From: Flavobacteriales bacterium
GTDB taxonomy: Bacteria; Bacteroidota; Bacteroidia; Flavobacteriales_F; PHOS-HE28
DNA length: 64,000 bases
Assembly (NCBI GenBank): GCA_016716605.1
Contig: JADJWA010000001.1
Location: forward strand, 186,001 to 250,000
Direction: 5' to 3'
Shown here: positions 26,101 through 34,380 of the stretch, piece by piece
How positions within the stretch are numbered: the first letter of the stretch is position 1
Layout of the letters: each line of letters begins with the position of its first letter
Made by a program: the position numbers and the translations under genes
The notes under the pieces: generated by a model
Database searches by the model: none
What the model saw: the letters and a program-made list of their open reading frames with translations, nothing else
What the model was told of the DNA's origin: nothing

Positions 26101-29100
26101 GACGGAAAGTGAAGCATGGCCGCGCGTGCCGGGCAAGCCGCGCATCGCTGGCGTCAGCAGCTTCGGCGTGGGCGGAACCAACGCGCATGTGATCCTCGCT
26201 GAGCCGCCGGTGGCCGTGGCCTCCAGCGCTTCGCGCAGCAGGCAGCTGTTCCTGCTCAGCGCGAAGAGCAAGACCAGTCTGGATGCCATGACGGACAACC
26301 TCCGAACATGGCTAGAAACGCATCCCAAAGCTTTTCTGGCTGACGCAGCTTACACGCTCCAAGTGGGCCGCCGACATTTCAAGCACCGTCGCCTCGTTGT
26401 CGGTGGCAGCCATGGAGAAGTGATCCATGCCATCGCCAACAAGGACACCAACCTGATCGGTACGCGCGAGCTGCACGAGGCCGCGCCCGGCGTGGTGTTC
26501 ATGTTCCCCGGCCAGGGTTCGCAGTACGTGAACATGGGCCGCGACCTCTGCGAGAGCGAGCCCGTCTTCAAGCAGCACTTCGACCAGTGCTGCGATCTCT
26601 TCACGAAGGAGTTCGGCACGGACCCCGGGTCGGAGCCCGGGGCAGGCCTCAAGGCCATCATCTTCCCGAAGGCCGGTGAAGAGGAGAAGGCTGCCGAACA
26701 ACTGAAGCAGACCATCTACACACAGGCCTCGCTCTTCACCATGCACTACAGCCTCGCGAAGCTGTGGATGCACTGGGGCATCACGCCGGATGCGATGATG
26801 GGCCACAGCATCGGTGAGTTCGCAGCGGCCTGCCTGGCCGGCGTGTTCTCGCTGGAGGATGCCGTGAAGCTGGTGGCCAACCGCGGCCGCATGATGCAGG
26901 AACTGCCTGGTGGCAGCATGCTCAGCATCCGCACGGCGGAAGAGGATGTGGTGAAGCGCCTACCGGAAGGATGCAGCATCGCCGCGAACAACGGTCCGCA
27001 ATTGTGCGTGGCCAGCGGTCCGCGTGAAGCGATCACGAAACTGCAGGCCGAACTGGAACATGATGGCATCACCTGCAAACTGCTCGTGACCAGCCACGCC
27101 TTCCACAGCCCCATGATGGATGCCATCATGGAGCCTTACAAGAAGGTGGTGGAAAGCGTGAAGCTGAGCGCGCCGCGCATCCCGATCGTCAGCACCGTCA
27201 CCGCCGAATGGCTGAAGGACGACGAGGCCACTTCATCGAAGTATTGGAGCGGTCACCTGCGTGCCACGGTGCGTTTCGCACAGGCCGTGAAGTTCGCGTG
27301 GAGTGATGCGGACCGTGTGATGCTCGAGGTCGGCCCGCGCACGACGGCCACCACGCTTGCGCGCCAGCAGAGCACCGACAATAAGAAGCAAGCAGCCGTA
27401 CCCTCCCTGGGCGATTCCGCCGGCAACGGCAACGAACTCACGCAACTGCTGAAGGCCGTGGGTGGCCTCTGGCAGAGCGGCGTGCTCATCGACTGGAGCA
27501 AGTTCTACGAGCGCGAGGACCGGTGCCGCATCTCGATGCCGACCTACGCCTTCGAGCGCATCCGTCACTGGGTGGATCCCGTGGCCATGGTGGCCGATGG
27601 TGGCCGTACCATTGCCAGCACAACGATCGAGGCTCCTGTTCCGAACAGTGGCGACGCGAACCTTTCCCCCAAGGAATCGCTGATCGCACAGATCAAGCAC
27701 TTGCTGGAAGAGAGCTCCGGCCTGGAACTGACGGAGGCCAGCAATGAGGAGACCTTCCTGGAAATGGGCCTCGATTCGCTCTTCCTGACGCAGGTGGCGA
27801 CATCGTTGAGCAAGAAGTTCGGCGTGAAGATCTCGTTCCGTCAATTGAACGAGGAAGTCCCGAACCTGGACAAGCTGGCGGACCATATCCTGCCGCATTG
27901 GTCGAATGCTGGAGCAGGTGCAGGAGCAACAAGCAACGCCACAGCCTCGTCGGCCGCTCCTGCTGTGAATGCCTTGGAAGATGCGCCAGAGCTGAAAAAG
28001 GTCTTCGGTGCACAAGCGCGCATCATCAAGGAGAAGGTGGACGACATGACGCCACAGCAACGCGCGTGGTTCGATGCCTTCGTGAAGCGCTACGTGGCGA
28101 AGACCTCGAAGAGCAAGGCCTTCACCCAAGAGAACCGCAGGCCGATGGCCGACCCGCGCGTAGTCACCGGTTTCAAGCCGCAGACCAAGGAGCTCATCTA
28201 CCAGGTGGTGGTGGACAAGAGCAGCGGTTGCCACCTCTGGGACATCGACGGCAACGAGTACGTGGACATCCTCAGCGGGTTCGGTTCATCGATGTTCGGC
28301 TACATGCCCGACTTCATCAAGAAGGCCTGCCACGAGCAGCTGGAGCAGGGCATCGAGATCGGCCCCATGCATCCGCTCGCGGCGGAAGTATCAAAGCTCT
28401 TGTGCGAACTGACCGGTGCCGATCGCGCGGCGGTATGCAACACCGGCTCCGAAGCGGTGCTCGGCGCCATGCGCATGGCCCGCACGGTGACAGGCCGCAG
28501 CCTGATCATCTCCTTCAGCGGCAGCTACCACGGCATCAACGACGAGGTCATCATCCGCGGCAGCAAGAGCAAGAAGAGCTACCCTGGCGCGCCTGGCATC
28601 ATGCCGCAAGCCGTCGAGAATATGCTCGTGCTCGACTACGGCACGCCCGAGAGCCTGGAGATCATCAAGCAGCGTTGCCACGAAGCAGCGGCCGTGCTCG
28701 TGGAACCGGTGCAGAGCCGCCGCATGGAATTCCGTCCGGTGGACTTCCTCCGCGAGGTGCGCCGCATCACGCAGGAGAACGGCACCGCGCTGATCTTCGA
28801 CGAGGTGATCACCGGTTTCCGCACGCACCAGAACGGAACGCAAGGGCTGTTCGGCATCCAGGCCGACATCGGCACTTACGGCAAAGTGATCGGCGGTGGC
28901 ATGCCCGTGGGCGCCATGATCGGCAAGAGCGAATGGATGGACGCCCTCGACGGCGGCCATTGGCAGTACGGCGATGATAGCGTGCCTCCCGCAGGCGTGA
29001 CCTACTTCGCTGGCACCTTCGTTCGCCATCCGCTGACCATGGCCGCGATGAAGGCCTCGCTGTTGTACATGAAGAATGAAGGGCCCGCGTTACAGGAGCG

Positions 29101-29584
29101 TCTGAACACCATGACCGAGGACATGGTGGCGCGTGTGAACGGCCTGTTCGATCAGTACCAGCTCCCCTACCGCTGGGTGAATTTCGGCAGCGCCTTCAAG
29201 ACCAAGTACGACGAGAGCGTCAACTACACCGAGCTCTTCTTCATGCTGATGCGCTACCATGGGGTGCACGTGCTGGATTTCCCGCACTTCATCACCACGG
29301 CGCACACCGCGGCCGACATCGAGTTCATCATCAACGCGGTGGAGAAGACCTGCAGGGAGCTGCTCGAAAGCGGCTTCATGCCGGAGCGCACGTATCCCAT
29401 CCCCACGGTGAATAGCGTGCTGGGCGGGCATGTGCGCCACTTGAGTGAGCGCGTGATCAGCGCGATGGAACCACCTGTGGCAGGCGCACGCCTGGGCCGT
29501 ACGCCGAAGGGCGAGCCGGCGTGGTTCCTTCCGGATCCGAAGCGGCAAGGGAAGTACTTGATGGTGGAAACGGAAGAGAACTGA
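23105..29584 (+). CDS. Hybrid NRPS-PKS-aminotransferase megasynthase (A-PCP-KS-AT-ACP-AMT)
   Basis: A 2159-residue cytoplasmic megasynthase. The loading adenylation domain (1-490) has LFTSGSTGRPKGV, NQYGPTEGHVV and TPSGKIDRKALPAP. PCP (505-580) carries phosphopantetheine at S546 in DLGGNSL. KS (607-1035) has the triad C779 (TACSTSL), H915 (VETHGTATPLGDP) and H954 (SNIGHL) at canonical spacing. AT (1128-1440) has S1235 in GHSIGE and HAFH at 1331-1334, the signature of malonyl-CoA selectivity. ACP (1520-1595) has S1558 in GLDSL. A class III PLP aminotransferase (1700-2115) has D1899 in FDEVITGFR and K1927 in YGKVIGGGMPVG. No KR, DH, ER, MT or condensation domain is present. The module should load an amino acid, add one malonyl unit and transaminate the beta-keto group, as in mycosubtilin-type synthases. 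Two palindromic insertions lie in its linkers. Confidence 0.93.
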   Translation: MASQHHNLFSLFDLDRDEAIALEHGDQRITYARLMSSSSRIAAMVAAGGGTHSTIGLCLDRSPELIVSVLGIVQAGAAYVPIDPTYPAERIAGMLEDAKPPVVITSKVHQHLFKGTSTKLLLIEDIDLENGPVLGGPCPAKPEDLLYVLFTSGSTGRPKGVAMHHAPLTNLIQWQLRASVCKEGDRTLQFAPISFDVSFQEIFTTFAQGGTLVLITDEDRLNSTQLLRKVIAQKINRIIVPFVALQYLAEAVERTGEVPSSLKEVFTSGEQLKITPAIASLFKQLPSCRFCNQYGPTEGHVVSELELKGDPSTWPVLPNIGKAIDHVKLYVLDEQMKPVKKGEEGELYLGGACVAKGYIGRDDLTAERFLADPFNPGGRLYKTGDRAAELPNGEIDYKGRIDGQVKVRGYRIELGEVELAMEKHAAVEQAVATVREDRPGLKRLIGYYVAKSELSTNELRKHLASLLPDYMQPSAFVAVKELPRTPSGKIDRKALPAPDVKRPDLDVAFAAPTSAVQKTLANVWADLLGIDRVGIDDNFFDLGGNSLLSIQCVAQLEGHGLKLPIVKLYQHPTVRACAAFLEGDASAASPAEMAKARVGARHVSPEKRDVAIIGMSGKFPGAANVEELWANLLAKKNSISTWTVDELDPSIPAELRNDPDYVKARGVIADADKFDHAFFGVNPKVAALMDPQQRVFLETAWAALEDAAYDPAQFAGLIGVYAGMGNNTYFTRNVIGHPELIEQVGDFAVMTANEKDYIATRLAFEFDLRGPALSIHTACSTSLVAIAQAFKALRDGECDMALAGGIAITAPINSGIVYNEGGMYSPDGSTRTFDANGKGTSFSDGCGIIVLKRLDDAVRDKDHIYAVIKGAALNNDGSDKASFTAPSVRGQAEVIAMAQADAGVTPGEITYVETHGTATPLGDPIEVEALTLAFGGKTNGHHCVIGSIKSNIGHLTPAAGAAGVIKTALALQQEVIPANVGFETPNPAIDFKNSPFRVLTESEAWPRVPGKPRIAGVSSFGVGGTNAHVILAEPPVAVASSASRSRQLFLLSAKSKTSLDAMTDNLRTWLETHPKAFLADAAYTLQVGRRHFKHRRLVVGGSHGEVIHAIANKDTNLIGTRELHEAAPGVVFMFPGQGSQYVNMGRDLCESEPVFKQHFDQCCDLFTKEFGTDPGSEPGAGLKAIIFPKAGEEEKAAEQLKQTIYTQASLFTMHYSLAKLWMHWGITPDAMMGHSIGEFAAACLAGVFSLEDAVKLVANRGRMMQELPGGSMLSIRTAEEDVVKRLPEGCSIAANNGPQLCVASGPREAITKLQAELEHDGITCKLLVTSHAFHSPMMDAIMEPYKKVVESVKLSAPRIPIVSTVTAEWLKDDEATSSKYWSGHLRATVRFAQAVKFAWSDADRVMLEVGPRTTATTLARQQSTDNKKQAAVPSLGDSAGNGNELTQLLKAVGGLWQSGVLIDWSKFYEREDRCRISMPTYAFERIRHWVDPVAMVADGGRTIASTTIEAPVPNSGDANLSPKESLIAQIKHLLEESSGLELTEASNEETFLEMGLDSLFLTQVATSLSKKFGVKISFRQLNEEVPNLDKLADHILPHWSNAGAGAGATSNATASSAAPAVNALEDAPELKKVFGAQARIIKEKVDDMTPQQRAWFDAFVKRYVAKTSKSKAFTQENRRPMADPRVVTGFKPQTKELIYQVVVDKSSGCHLWDIDGNEYVDILSGFGSSMFGYMPDFIKKACHEQLEQGIEIGPMHPLAAEVSKLLCELTGADRAAVCNTGSEAVLGAMRMARTVTGRSLIISFSGSYHGINDEVIIRGSKSKKSYPGAPGIMPQAVENMLVLDYGTPESLEIIKQRCHEAAAVLVEPVQSRRMEFRPVDFLREVRRITQENGTALIFDEVITGFRTHQNGTQGLFGIQADIGTYGKVIGGGMPVGAMIGKSEWMDALDGGHWQYGDDSVPPAGVTYFAGTFVRHPLTMAAMKASLLYMKNEGPALQERLNTMTEDMVARVNGLFDQYQLPYRWVNFGSAFKTKYDESVNYTELFFMLMRYHGVHVLDFPHFITTAHTAADIEFIINAVEKTCRELLESGFMPERTYPIPTVNSVLGGHVRHLSERVISAMEPPVAGARLGRTPKGEPAWFLPDPKRQGKYLMVETEEN
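24900..24919. repeat. Perfect 20-bp palindrome (REP-like) within the PCP-KS linker
   Basis: GGGCGAGACATGTCTCGCCC is a perfect 20-bp palindrome, preceded by GTAG. It is read in frame as part of VGARHVSP between the carrier protein and ketosynthase domains. GTAGGGGCG-type palindromes are known as dispersed repeats in several bacterial genomes. I saw no second copy in this window. Confidence 0.7.
26623..26642. repeat. 7-bp-stem inverted repeat (REP-like) within the KS-AT gene
   Basis: CCCCGGG-TCGGAG-CCCGGGG forms a perfect 7-bp stem with a six-base loop. It is read in frame as DPGSEPG in a loop of the acyltransferase region. The DPGSxPG peptide is typical of coding-region insertions of a CCCGGG palindromic repeat known from other bacteria. 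Confidence 0.6.
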
Positions 29585-29593
29585 GCGAGCATT

Positions 29594-32500
29594 ATGGAGA
29601 AGTTCATCCAAGAACCCCGATTCGTCGCTATTGATTTCGACCCCTTCACTGGGCCGGCGATCGAACGCACCATCCCCACCACCGAGGCGCAGCGCGAAGT
29701 GCTCACCGCCTCCGAGATGGGCGTGGACGCCAGCTGTGCCTACAATGAGAGCGTCACGCTGGAACTGAAGGGAACGCTCGACCGACCCGCCCTGGAGCGC
29801 GCGATGCACGAATTGGTGAAGCGCCACGAATCACTGCGCGCAACGCTCAATGCCAGCGGCACACGCATGCTCGTGACCGATGAAGTGCGGTTCGAGCTGC
29901 CATTCACGGACCTGACATCGCAGAACGAAAGAGAGCGCGGCAAGCAGCTTGATGCCATCGCGCAGAAGGAAATGACCACGCCCTTCGACCTGCGCAACGG
30001 CCCGCTCTTCCGCGCGCAGTTAATCAAGGTCGCGAGCGACGCGCATCTTCTTCGGCTGTGCGGCCACCACGTGGTGTGCGACGGATGGAGCCTCGGCATC
30101 ATGATGGCCGAGATCAGCGCGTTGTACAATGCCGCGAAGAATGGCAGCGCACCAAAACTCCCTGAGGCGAACCCCTTCAGTGAGTATAGTATCGCCACCA
30201 TCGACTTCGCGAAGAGTCCCGAGCACGCTGCCGTGGAGCGCTATTGGCTCGATCTCTACAAAGGGCCCATCCCGCGCCTCGACCTTCCCACCGACCGTCC
30301 GCGCCCGAAGCAGAAGACCTACAAGGGCAATCGCCTCGACCTCCTGCTCCCGCAGGACCTGGTGCGCGGCCATAAAGAAGTGGCCACGCGCAGCGGCGCC
30401 AGCTTCGTCACCACGCTGTTGACCACCTTCGAGGTGCTGCTGCACAAGCTCACCGGCGACAGCGACATCGTGGTGGGCTTGCCAGCCGCTGGCCAGAGCG
30501 ACCTGGGCATGAAGCACCTGGTGGGCCATTGCGTGAACCTGCTCGCGCTGCGCAGCCGTATCGACGAGGAGCAGCCCTTCATCGAGCACCTGAAGGCCCG
30601 TCGCACCGGTGTGCTCGACGCATTCGACAATCAGAAGTACACCTTCGGCACATTGCTGCGCAAGCTGAACGTACCGCGCGAACCCGGCCGCATCCCGCTC
30701 TGTCCGGTCGTGTTCAACATCGACATGAACATGGACGATGGCGTTGGCTTCGATGGGCTTCAGCACCGCTTCATCAGCAACCCGCGCGCCTTCGAGAACT
30801 TCGAGCTCTTCCTCAATGCCACCGGCAACGAGAGGCACCTCACGCTCGAGTGGAGCTATAACACCGACCTCTTCGATGAGGCCACGGTGCGCGGGTGGAT
30901 GGACCAGCTCATCGCATTGATCAAACGCGTAAGCGATTCACCCAATGCCACCATCGCCGACCTGGTCAGTGATGCGGCCCTTGCTGGTGAGCAGCAGTCG
31001 CCGAAGCCCGAGTGGCACGGCCGCGCCACCTCTTACCCGAAGGTGGATATCGGCAGCCTCTTCGATGAGGTGGCCGCGAAGCACGCGGACCGCACCGCAG
31101 TGGAATTGCTCGACCAAAAGATGAGCTACCGCGAGCTGCAGCAGCGCGTGCATGCAGTGAGCGCCGCGCTCATCGGCATGGGCGTGAAGACCGGCGAGCC
31201 CGTCGGCCTGTGCATGGACCGCAGCTTCGACATGGTGGTGGCCATGCTCGCCACGCTCCGCACCGGCGGCTGCTTCGTGCCATTCGACCCCGCTTACCCA
31301 GCCGATCGCCTCGCCTTGATGTTCAGCGACACCGATGTGAAGGTGATGCTGACGCAACGCCATCTGGCCAACGCCTTGCCGAAGCATGGCGCTAAGAACA
31401 TTCTCCTCGATGAGGTGAATGCCGGCGGCGACGCAACGGTTCCGAAGGTCTCGCCCGATGCGCCCGCGTACATCATGTACACCAGCGGCAGCACGGGAAT
31501 GCCGAAGGGCGTGGTGGTGCCGCATCGCGCTATCGTGCGTCTCGTTCGCGAACAGAACTTCGTGGCCTTCGGACCGGACCTCTGCTGGCTGCAGCTCTCG
31601 AACATCAGCTTCGATGCGAGCACCCTGGAGATCTGGGGCGCCCTGCTGAATGGCGGCAGGCTCGTGCTGCAGGCGCAGCAGAAGCCCACGCTGCCGGAGG
31701 TCTGCGACACCATCCAGAAGCACAAGGTCACCAGCGTATGGTTCACCGTTGGCCTCTTCAACATGCTGGTGGATGAGCAACTCGACCGCCTGCGAGGCCT
31801 GAAGCACATCCTCACCGGCGGCGATGTGCTGAGCGCGCCGCACGTGAAGAAGGCATTTCTGGCCCTCGGCCCCAATGTGCTCATCAACGGCTACGGTCCC
31901 ACGGAGAACACCACGTTCACCTGCTGCTTCCCCATCAACAGCAAAGCGAGCATCACTGACAGCGTCCCCATCGGCTTCCCTCTCAACAACACAACCGTCC
32001 ATGTGCTCGATGAACAGCGCAACCCGGTACCCGTGGGCCGCAAAGGCGAGCTCTACACCGGCGGCGACGGCGTGGCCTTGGGTTATTGGAAGCGCGACGA
32101 CCTCACAGCCGAGAAGTTCATCGACGACCCCTTCAGCGGGAAGAGCGGCGCCAAGCTCTACCGCACAGGAGACATCGTGAAGTGGCAGGCCGATGGCAGC
32201 ATCGCCTTCATCGGCCGTGCCGATGGGCAGGTGAAGATCCGAGGCTTCCGCATCGAGCTGGGCGAGATCGAGAACGCGCTGAACGACCTGCCCGGCGTGA
32301 AGGACAAGGTGGTCGTCGCACGTCAGGTTGGGCCTGGGGAGAAGCAGCTCGCCTGCTACGTGATCCCATCAGAAGCACACCACGGCAATCAGGACGATCT
32401 GCTCAACATCGTGCGCGAGCACTTGCGTGCGAAGCTGCCCAGCTACATGGTGCCCACGGGCTTCATGGTGCTGAATGAACTGCCGCTCACCGCGAACGGC

Positions 32501-33538
32501 AAGATCGACCGGCGCGCTCTCCCCGCGCCTTCCGCGCAAACCAGCGCGCTGAAGGCCGAGCATGTGGCACCGCGCAACACCATCGAGCGCGCGCTCGCCG
32601 CCCTCTGGGGCAGGGTCCTCAATGCATCGGACATCGGCATCCATGATGACTTCTTCGACCTCGGCGGGCACTCGCTCATCGGCATCCAGCTGCTCGGACA
32701 AGTGGAGCAGCAGTTCAGCAAAACGCTGCCGTTGAAGTCGCTCTTCGAAGCACCGACCATCGCGCAATTCGCAGAGCTGCTGAAGGGTGAAGGCGACGCG
32801 CACGAGTGGAAGAACCTCTCGCTCATACAGCCCGACGGCGAAGGCCTTCCGCTCTTCTGCGTGCATGGCGACGAAGCGAGCCACTTCATACCCAAGCATA
32901 TCGGCAACACGAGGCCCTTTTACGCCTTCTTCCACCAAGGCGAGGATGGCAAGCGCATCGAATACACCACCGTTGAGACGATCGCTTCACACTTCATCCG
33001 CGAGATGAAGCAGGCGAAGCCAAAAGGGCCATACCTGCTCACAGGTTTCTCCTTCGGGGGCATCGTGGCCTACGAGATGGCGCAGCAGCTCGCCGCAGCC
33101 GGCGAAGAGGTGCCCATGCTCGCCTTGATCGACACCTACTCCCCTGCCTTGCACGCTGAAGCGATTGCCACCGACAAGCGCTTCTACACGCCGCTGAAGA
33201 ATGCGATCTACCGCTGGATCGTTCGTCGTGCGTTGCGCAATGGAGCCGCCGTGCCCACGCGCTTCCGGAACTTCCACATCATCGACACCTACGACAGCGC
33301 GGTGCTTGCGTACGATCCGAAGCCCTGGAAAGGCGCACTCACAGTGCTGAAGGCTCAGGACTCGTGGGGGCCGAAGGAGATGGGATGGGAGACCCTGGCA
33401 CAAGGCGGCCTAGAGGTCAAAGTGCTGCTCGGAGGCCACTACAACATCATCAAAGAGCCGAATGTGAGGGCGCTCGCGCTCGCCTTGGAGGACTTGGCGC
33501 GCACCATGGCCAACACGCAACGCGCCTCGGTGCTTTGA
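29594..33538 (+). CDS. Nonribosomal peptide synthetase, C-A-PCP-TE termination module
   Basis: A 1314-residue NRPS starting nine bases after the megasynthase stop. The condensation domain (about 30-460) has its catalytic HHVVCDG at 158-164 and the entry TEAQREVLTASEMG. The adenylation domain (about 480-985) has YTSGSTGMPKGVV, ISFDASTLEIW, INGYGPTENTTF and TANGKIDRRALPAP. PCP carries S1027 in DLGGHSL. The thioesterase (about 1070-1314) has the triad S1153 (GFSFGG), D1180 (LIDTY) and H1282 (GGHYN). The pocket residues read tentatively D-A-L-W-L-G-G-T-F, close to the valine-type code as I remember it. It should join the diamino-acyl unit from the first protein to one amino acid and release the product by hydrolysis or cyclisation. 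No epimerase is present. Confidence 0.93.
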   Translation: MEKFIQEPRFVAIDFDPFTGPAIERTIPTTEAQREVLTASEMGVDASCAYNESVTLELKGTLDRPALERAMHELVKRHESLRATLNASGTRMLVTDEVRFELPFTDLTSQNERERGKQLDAIAQKEMTTPFDLRNGPLFRAQLIKVASDAHLLRLCGHHVVCDGWSLGIMMAEISALYNAAKNGSAPKLPEANPFSEYSIATIDFAKSPEHAAVERYWLDLYKGPIPRLDLPTDRPRPKQKTYKGNRLDLLLPQDLVRGHKEVATRSGASFVTTLLTTFEVLLHKLTGDSDIVVGLPAAGQSDLGMKHLVGHCVNLLALRSRIDEEQPFIEHLKARRTGVLDAFDNQKYTFGTLLRKLNVPREPGRIPLCPVVFNIDMNMDDGVGFDGLQHRFISNPRAFENFELFLNATGNERHLTLEWSYNTDLFDEATVRGWMDQLIALIKRVSDSPNATIADLVSDAALAGEQQSPKPEWHGRATSYPKVDIGSLFDEVAAKHADRTAVELLDQKMSYRELQQRVHAVSAALIGMGVKTGEPVGLCMDRSFDMVVAMLATLRTGGCFVPFDPAYPADRLALMFSDTDVKVMLTQRHLANALPKHGAKNILLDEVNAGGDATVPKVSPDAPAYIMYTSGSTGMPKGVVVPHRAIVRLVREQNFVAFGPDLCWLQLSNISFDASTLEIWGALLNGGRLVLQAQQKPTLPEVCDTIQKHKVTSVWFTVGLFNMLVDEQLDRLRGLKHILTGGDVLSAPHVKKAFLALGPNVLINGYGPTENTTFTCCFPINSKASITDSVPIGFPLNNTTVHVLDEQRNPVPVGRKGELYTGGDGVALGYWKRDDLTAEKFIDDPFSGKSGAKLYRTGDIVKWQADGSIAFIGRADGQVKIRGFRIELGEIENALNDLPGVKDKVVVARQVGPGEKQLACYVIPSEAHHGNQDDLLNIVREHLRAKLPSYMVPTGFMVLNELPLTANGKIDRRALPAPSAQTSALKAEHVAPRNTIERALAALWGRVLNASDIGIHDDFFDLGGHSLIGIQLLGQVEQQFSKTLPLKSLFEAPTIAQFAELLKGEGDAHEWKNLSLIQPDGEGLPLFCVHGDEASHFIPKHIGNTRPFYAFFHQGEDGKRIEYTTVETIASHFIREMKQAKPKGPYLLTGFSFGGIVAYEMAQQLAAAGEEVPMLALIDTYSPALHAEAIATDKRFYTPLKNAIYRWIVRRALRNGAAVPTRFRNFHIIDTYDSAVLAYDPKPWKGALTVLKAQDSWGPKEMGWETLAQGGLEVKVLLGGHYNIIKEPNVRALALALEDLARTMANTQRASVL

Positions 33539-33642
33539 AGCATCACCATTGATCGCTTGGTCGCCGATCATCGCACTTCACTCAACCGGATCAAGCACCT
33601 CGGCATACCCTGGCTCACCCACCCCGCAAGGACACTTCACCC

Positions 33643-34359
33643 ATGCCTGAGCGATTCCTGATCAAGCTCCGCAGCGAGGGGCGCCTCACCCCATTGGTGT
33701 GCGTGCTTTGCGACCTCGCAGGCCGCGAGATGCCCAAGCATGTAGAGCCGGATCGCGCGGTGCTTGCGCTGAAGCATCAGGGCGACAATGGCCTACGGAT
33801 CCAGCTCACAACGGTTGAGGCCATCGCCGAGCGGTACCTGCACGAACTGCGGGCGGCTGTTCCCGGAGGTCCGGTGATCCTCTGCGGCTACTCCTTCGGG
33901 GGCGTGCTGGCGTATGAGATGGCCATCCGGCTGGACCAGGCCGGCATGCAGCCGCCGCTACTGATCCTGGTCGATTCTTATGCGCCATCCCTGCATGCAG
34001 AGGCCATGCGCCAAGGGCGAAGCGTCTTCAGCGCGATCAAGCACTCGCTCATCGCCCCCGTGGTGGAACGCCGATTGAGGAGGGGCCTGCCTCTGCAAGG
34101 CGCATTCAACCACTACCACATCATCGACACCTATGACAAGGCCACTTTGGCCTATCAGCCGGTCGCATACAACGGCCGCATGACCGTTCTCCACGCAGCC
34201 GACGGCTGGGGGCCGCCTGATATGGGCTGGCAAGCGCACGCAGCCGGTCCGTTCAGTGCTCGGATGGTCGAGGGCGACCATTTCACCATGGTGAGGCCTG
34301 CTGGCATCAACGCGCTCGCTACAGCCATCAACGCAGCGATCGCCGAGGCGGGCTGTTGA
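33643..34359 (+). CDS. Free-standing thioesterase of the NRPS-PKS cluster
   Basis: A 238-residue alpha/beta-hydrolase thioesterase. The triad S84 (CGYSFGGVLAYEMA), D111 (ILVDSY) and H213 (EGDHFTM) has exactly the same 27- and 102-residue spacing as the integrated TE of the preceding NRPS. The two share IDTYD, LAY, TVL and the WGP/MGW block, so they are duplicates. Type II thioesterases normally clear misprimed or stalled carrier proteins. Given its closeness to the type I domain, this one could instead be a second release enzyme. It follows the NRPS after 104 bases and is probably in the same operon. Confidence 0.85.
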   Translation: MPERFLIKLRSEGRLTPLVCVLCDLAGREMPKHVEPDRAVLALKHQGDNGLRIQLTTVEAIAERYLHELRAAVPGGPVILCGYSFGGVLAYEMAIRLDQAGMQPPLLILVDSYAPSLHAEAMRQGRSVFSAIKHSLIAPVVERRLRRGLPLQGAFNHYHIIDTYDKATLAYQPVAYNGRMTVLHAADGWGPPDMGWQAHAAGPFSARMVEGDHFTMVRPAGINALATAINAAIAEAGC

Positions 34360-34368
34360 CGCAAGCCG

Positions 34369-34376
34369 TTCCTTCG
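34369..34376 (+). promoter_or_regulatory. Degenerate -7-like element before the phosphopantetheinyl transferase gene
   Basis: TTCCTTCG resembles TAnnTTTG at reduced quality and ends four bases before the ATG at 34381, the same spacing seen at better-matching leaderless candidates. It may be chance, because the gene is also 21 bases after the thioesterase stop. Confidence 0.2.
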
Positions 34377-34380
34377 CGGC

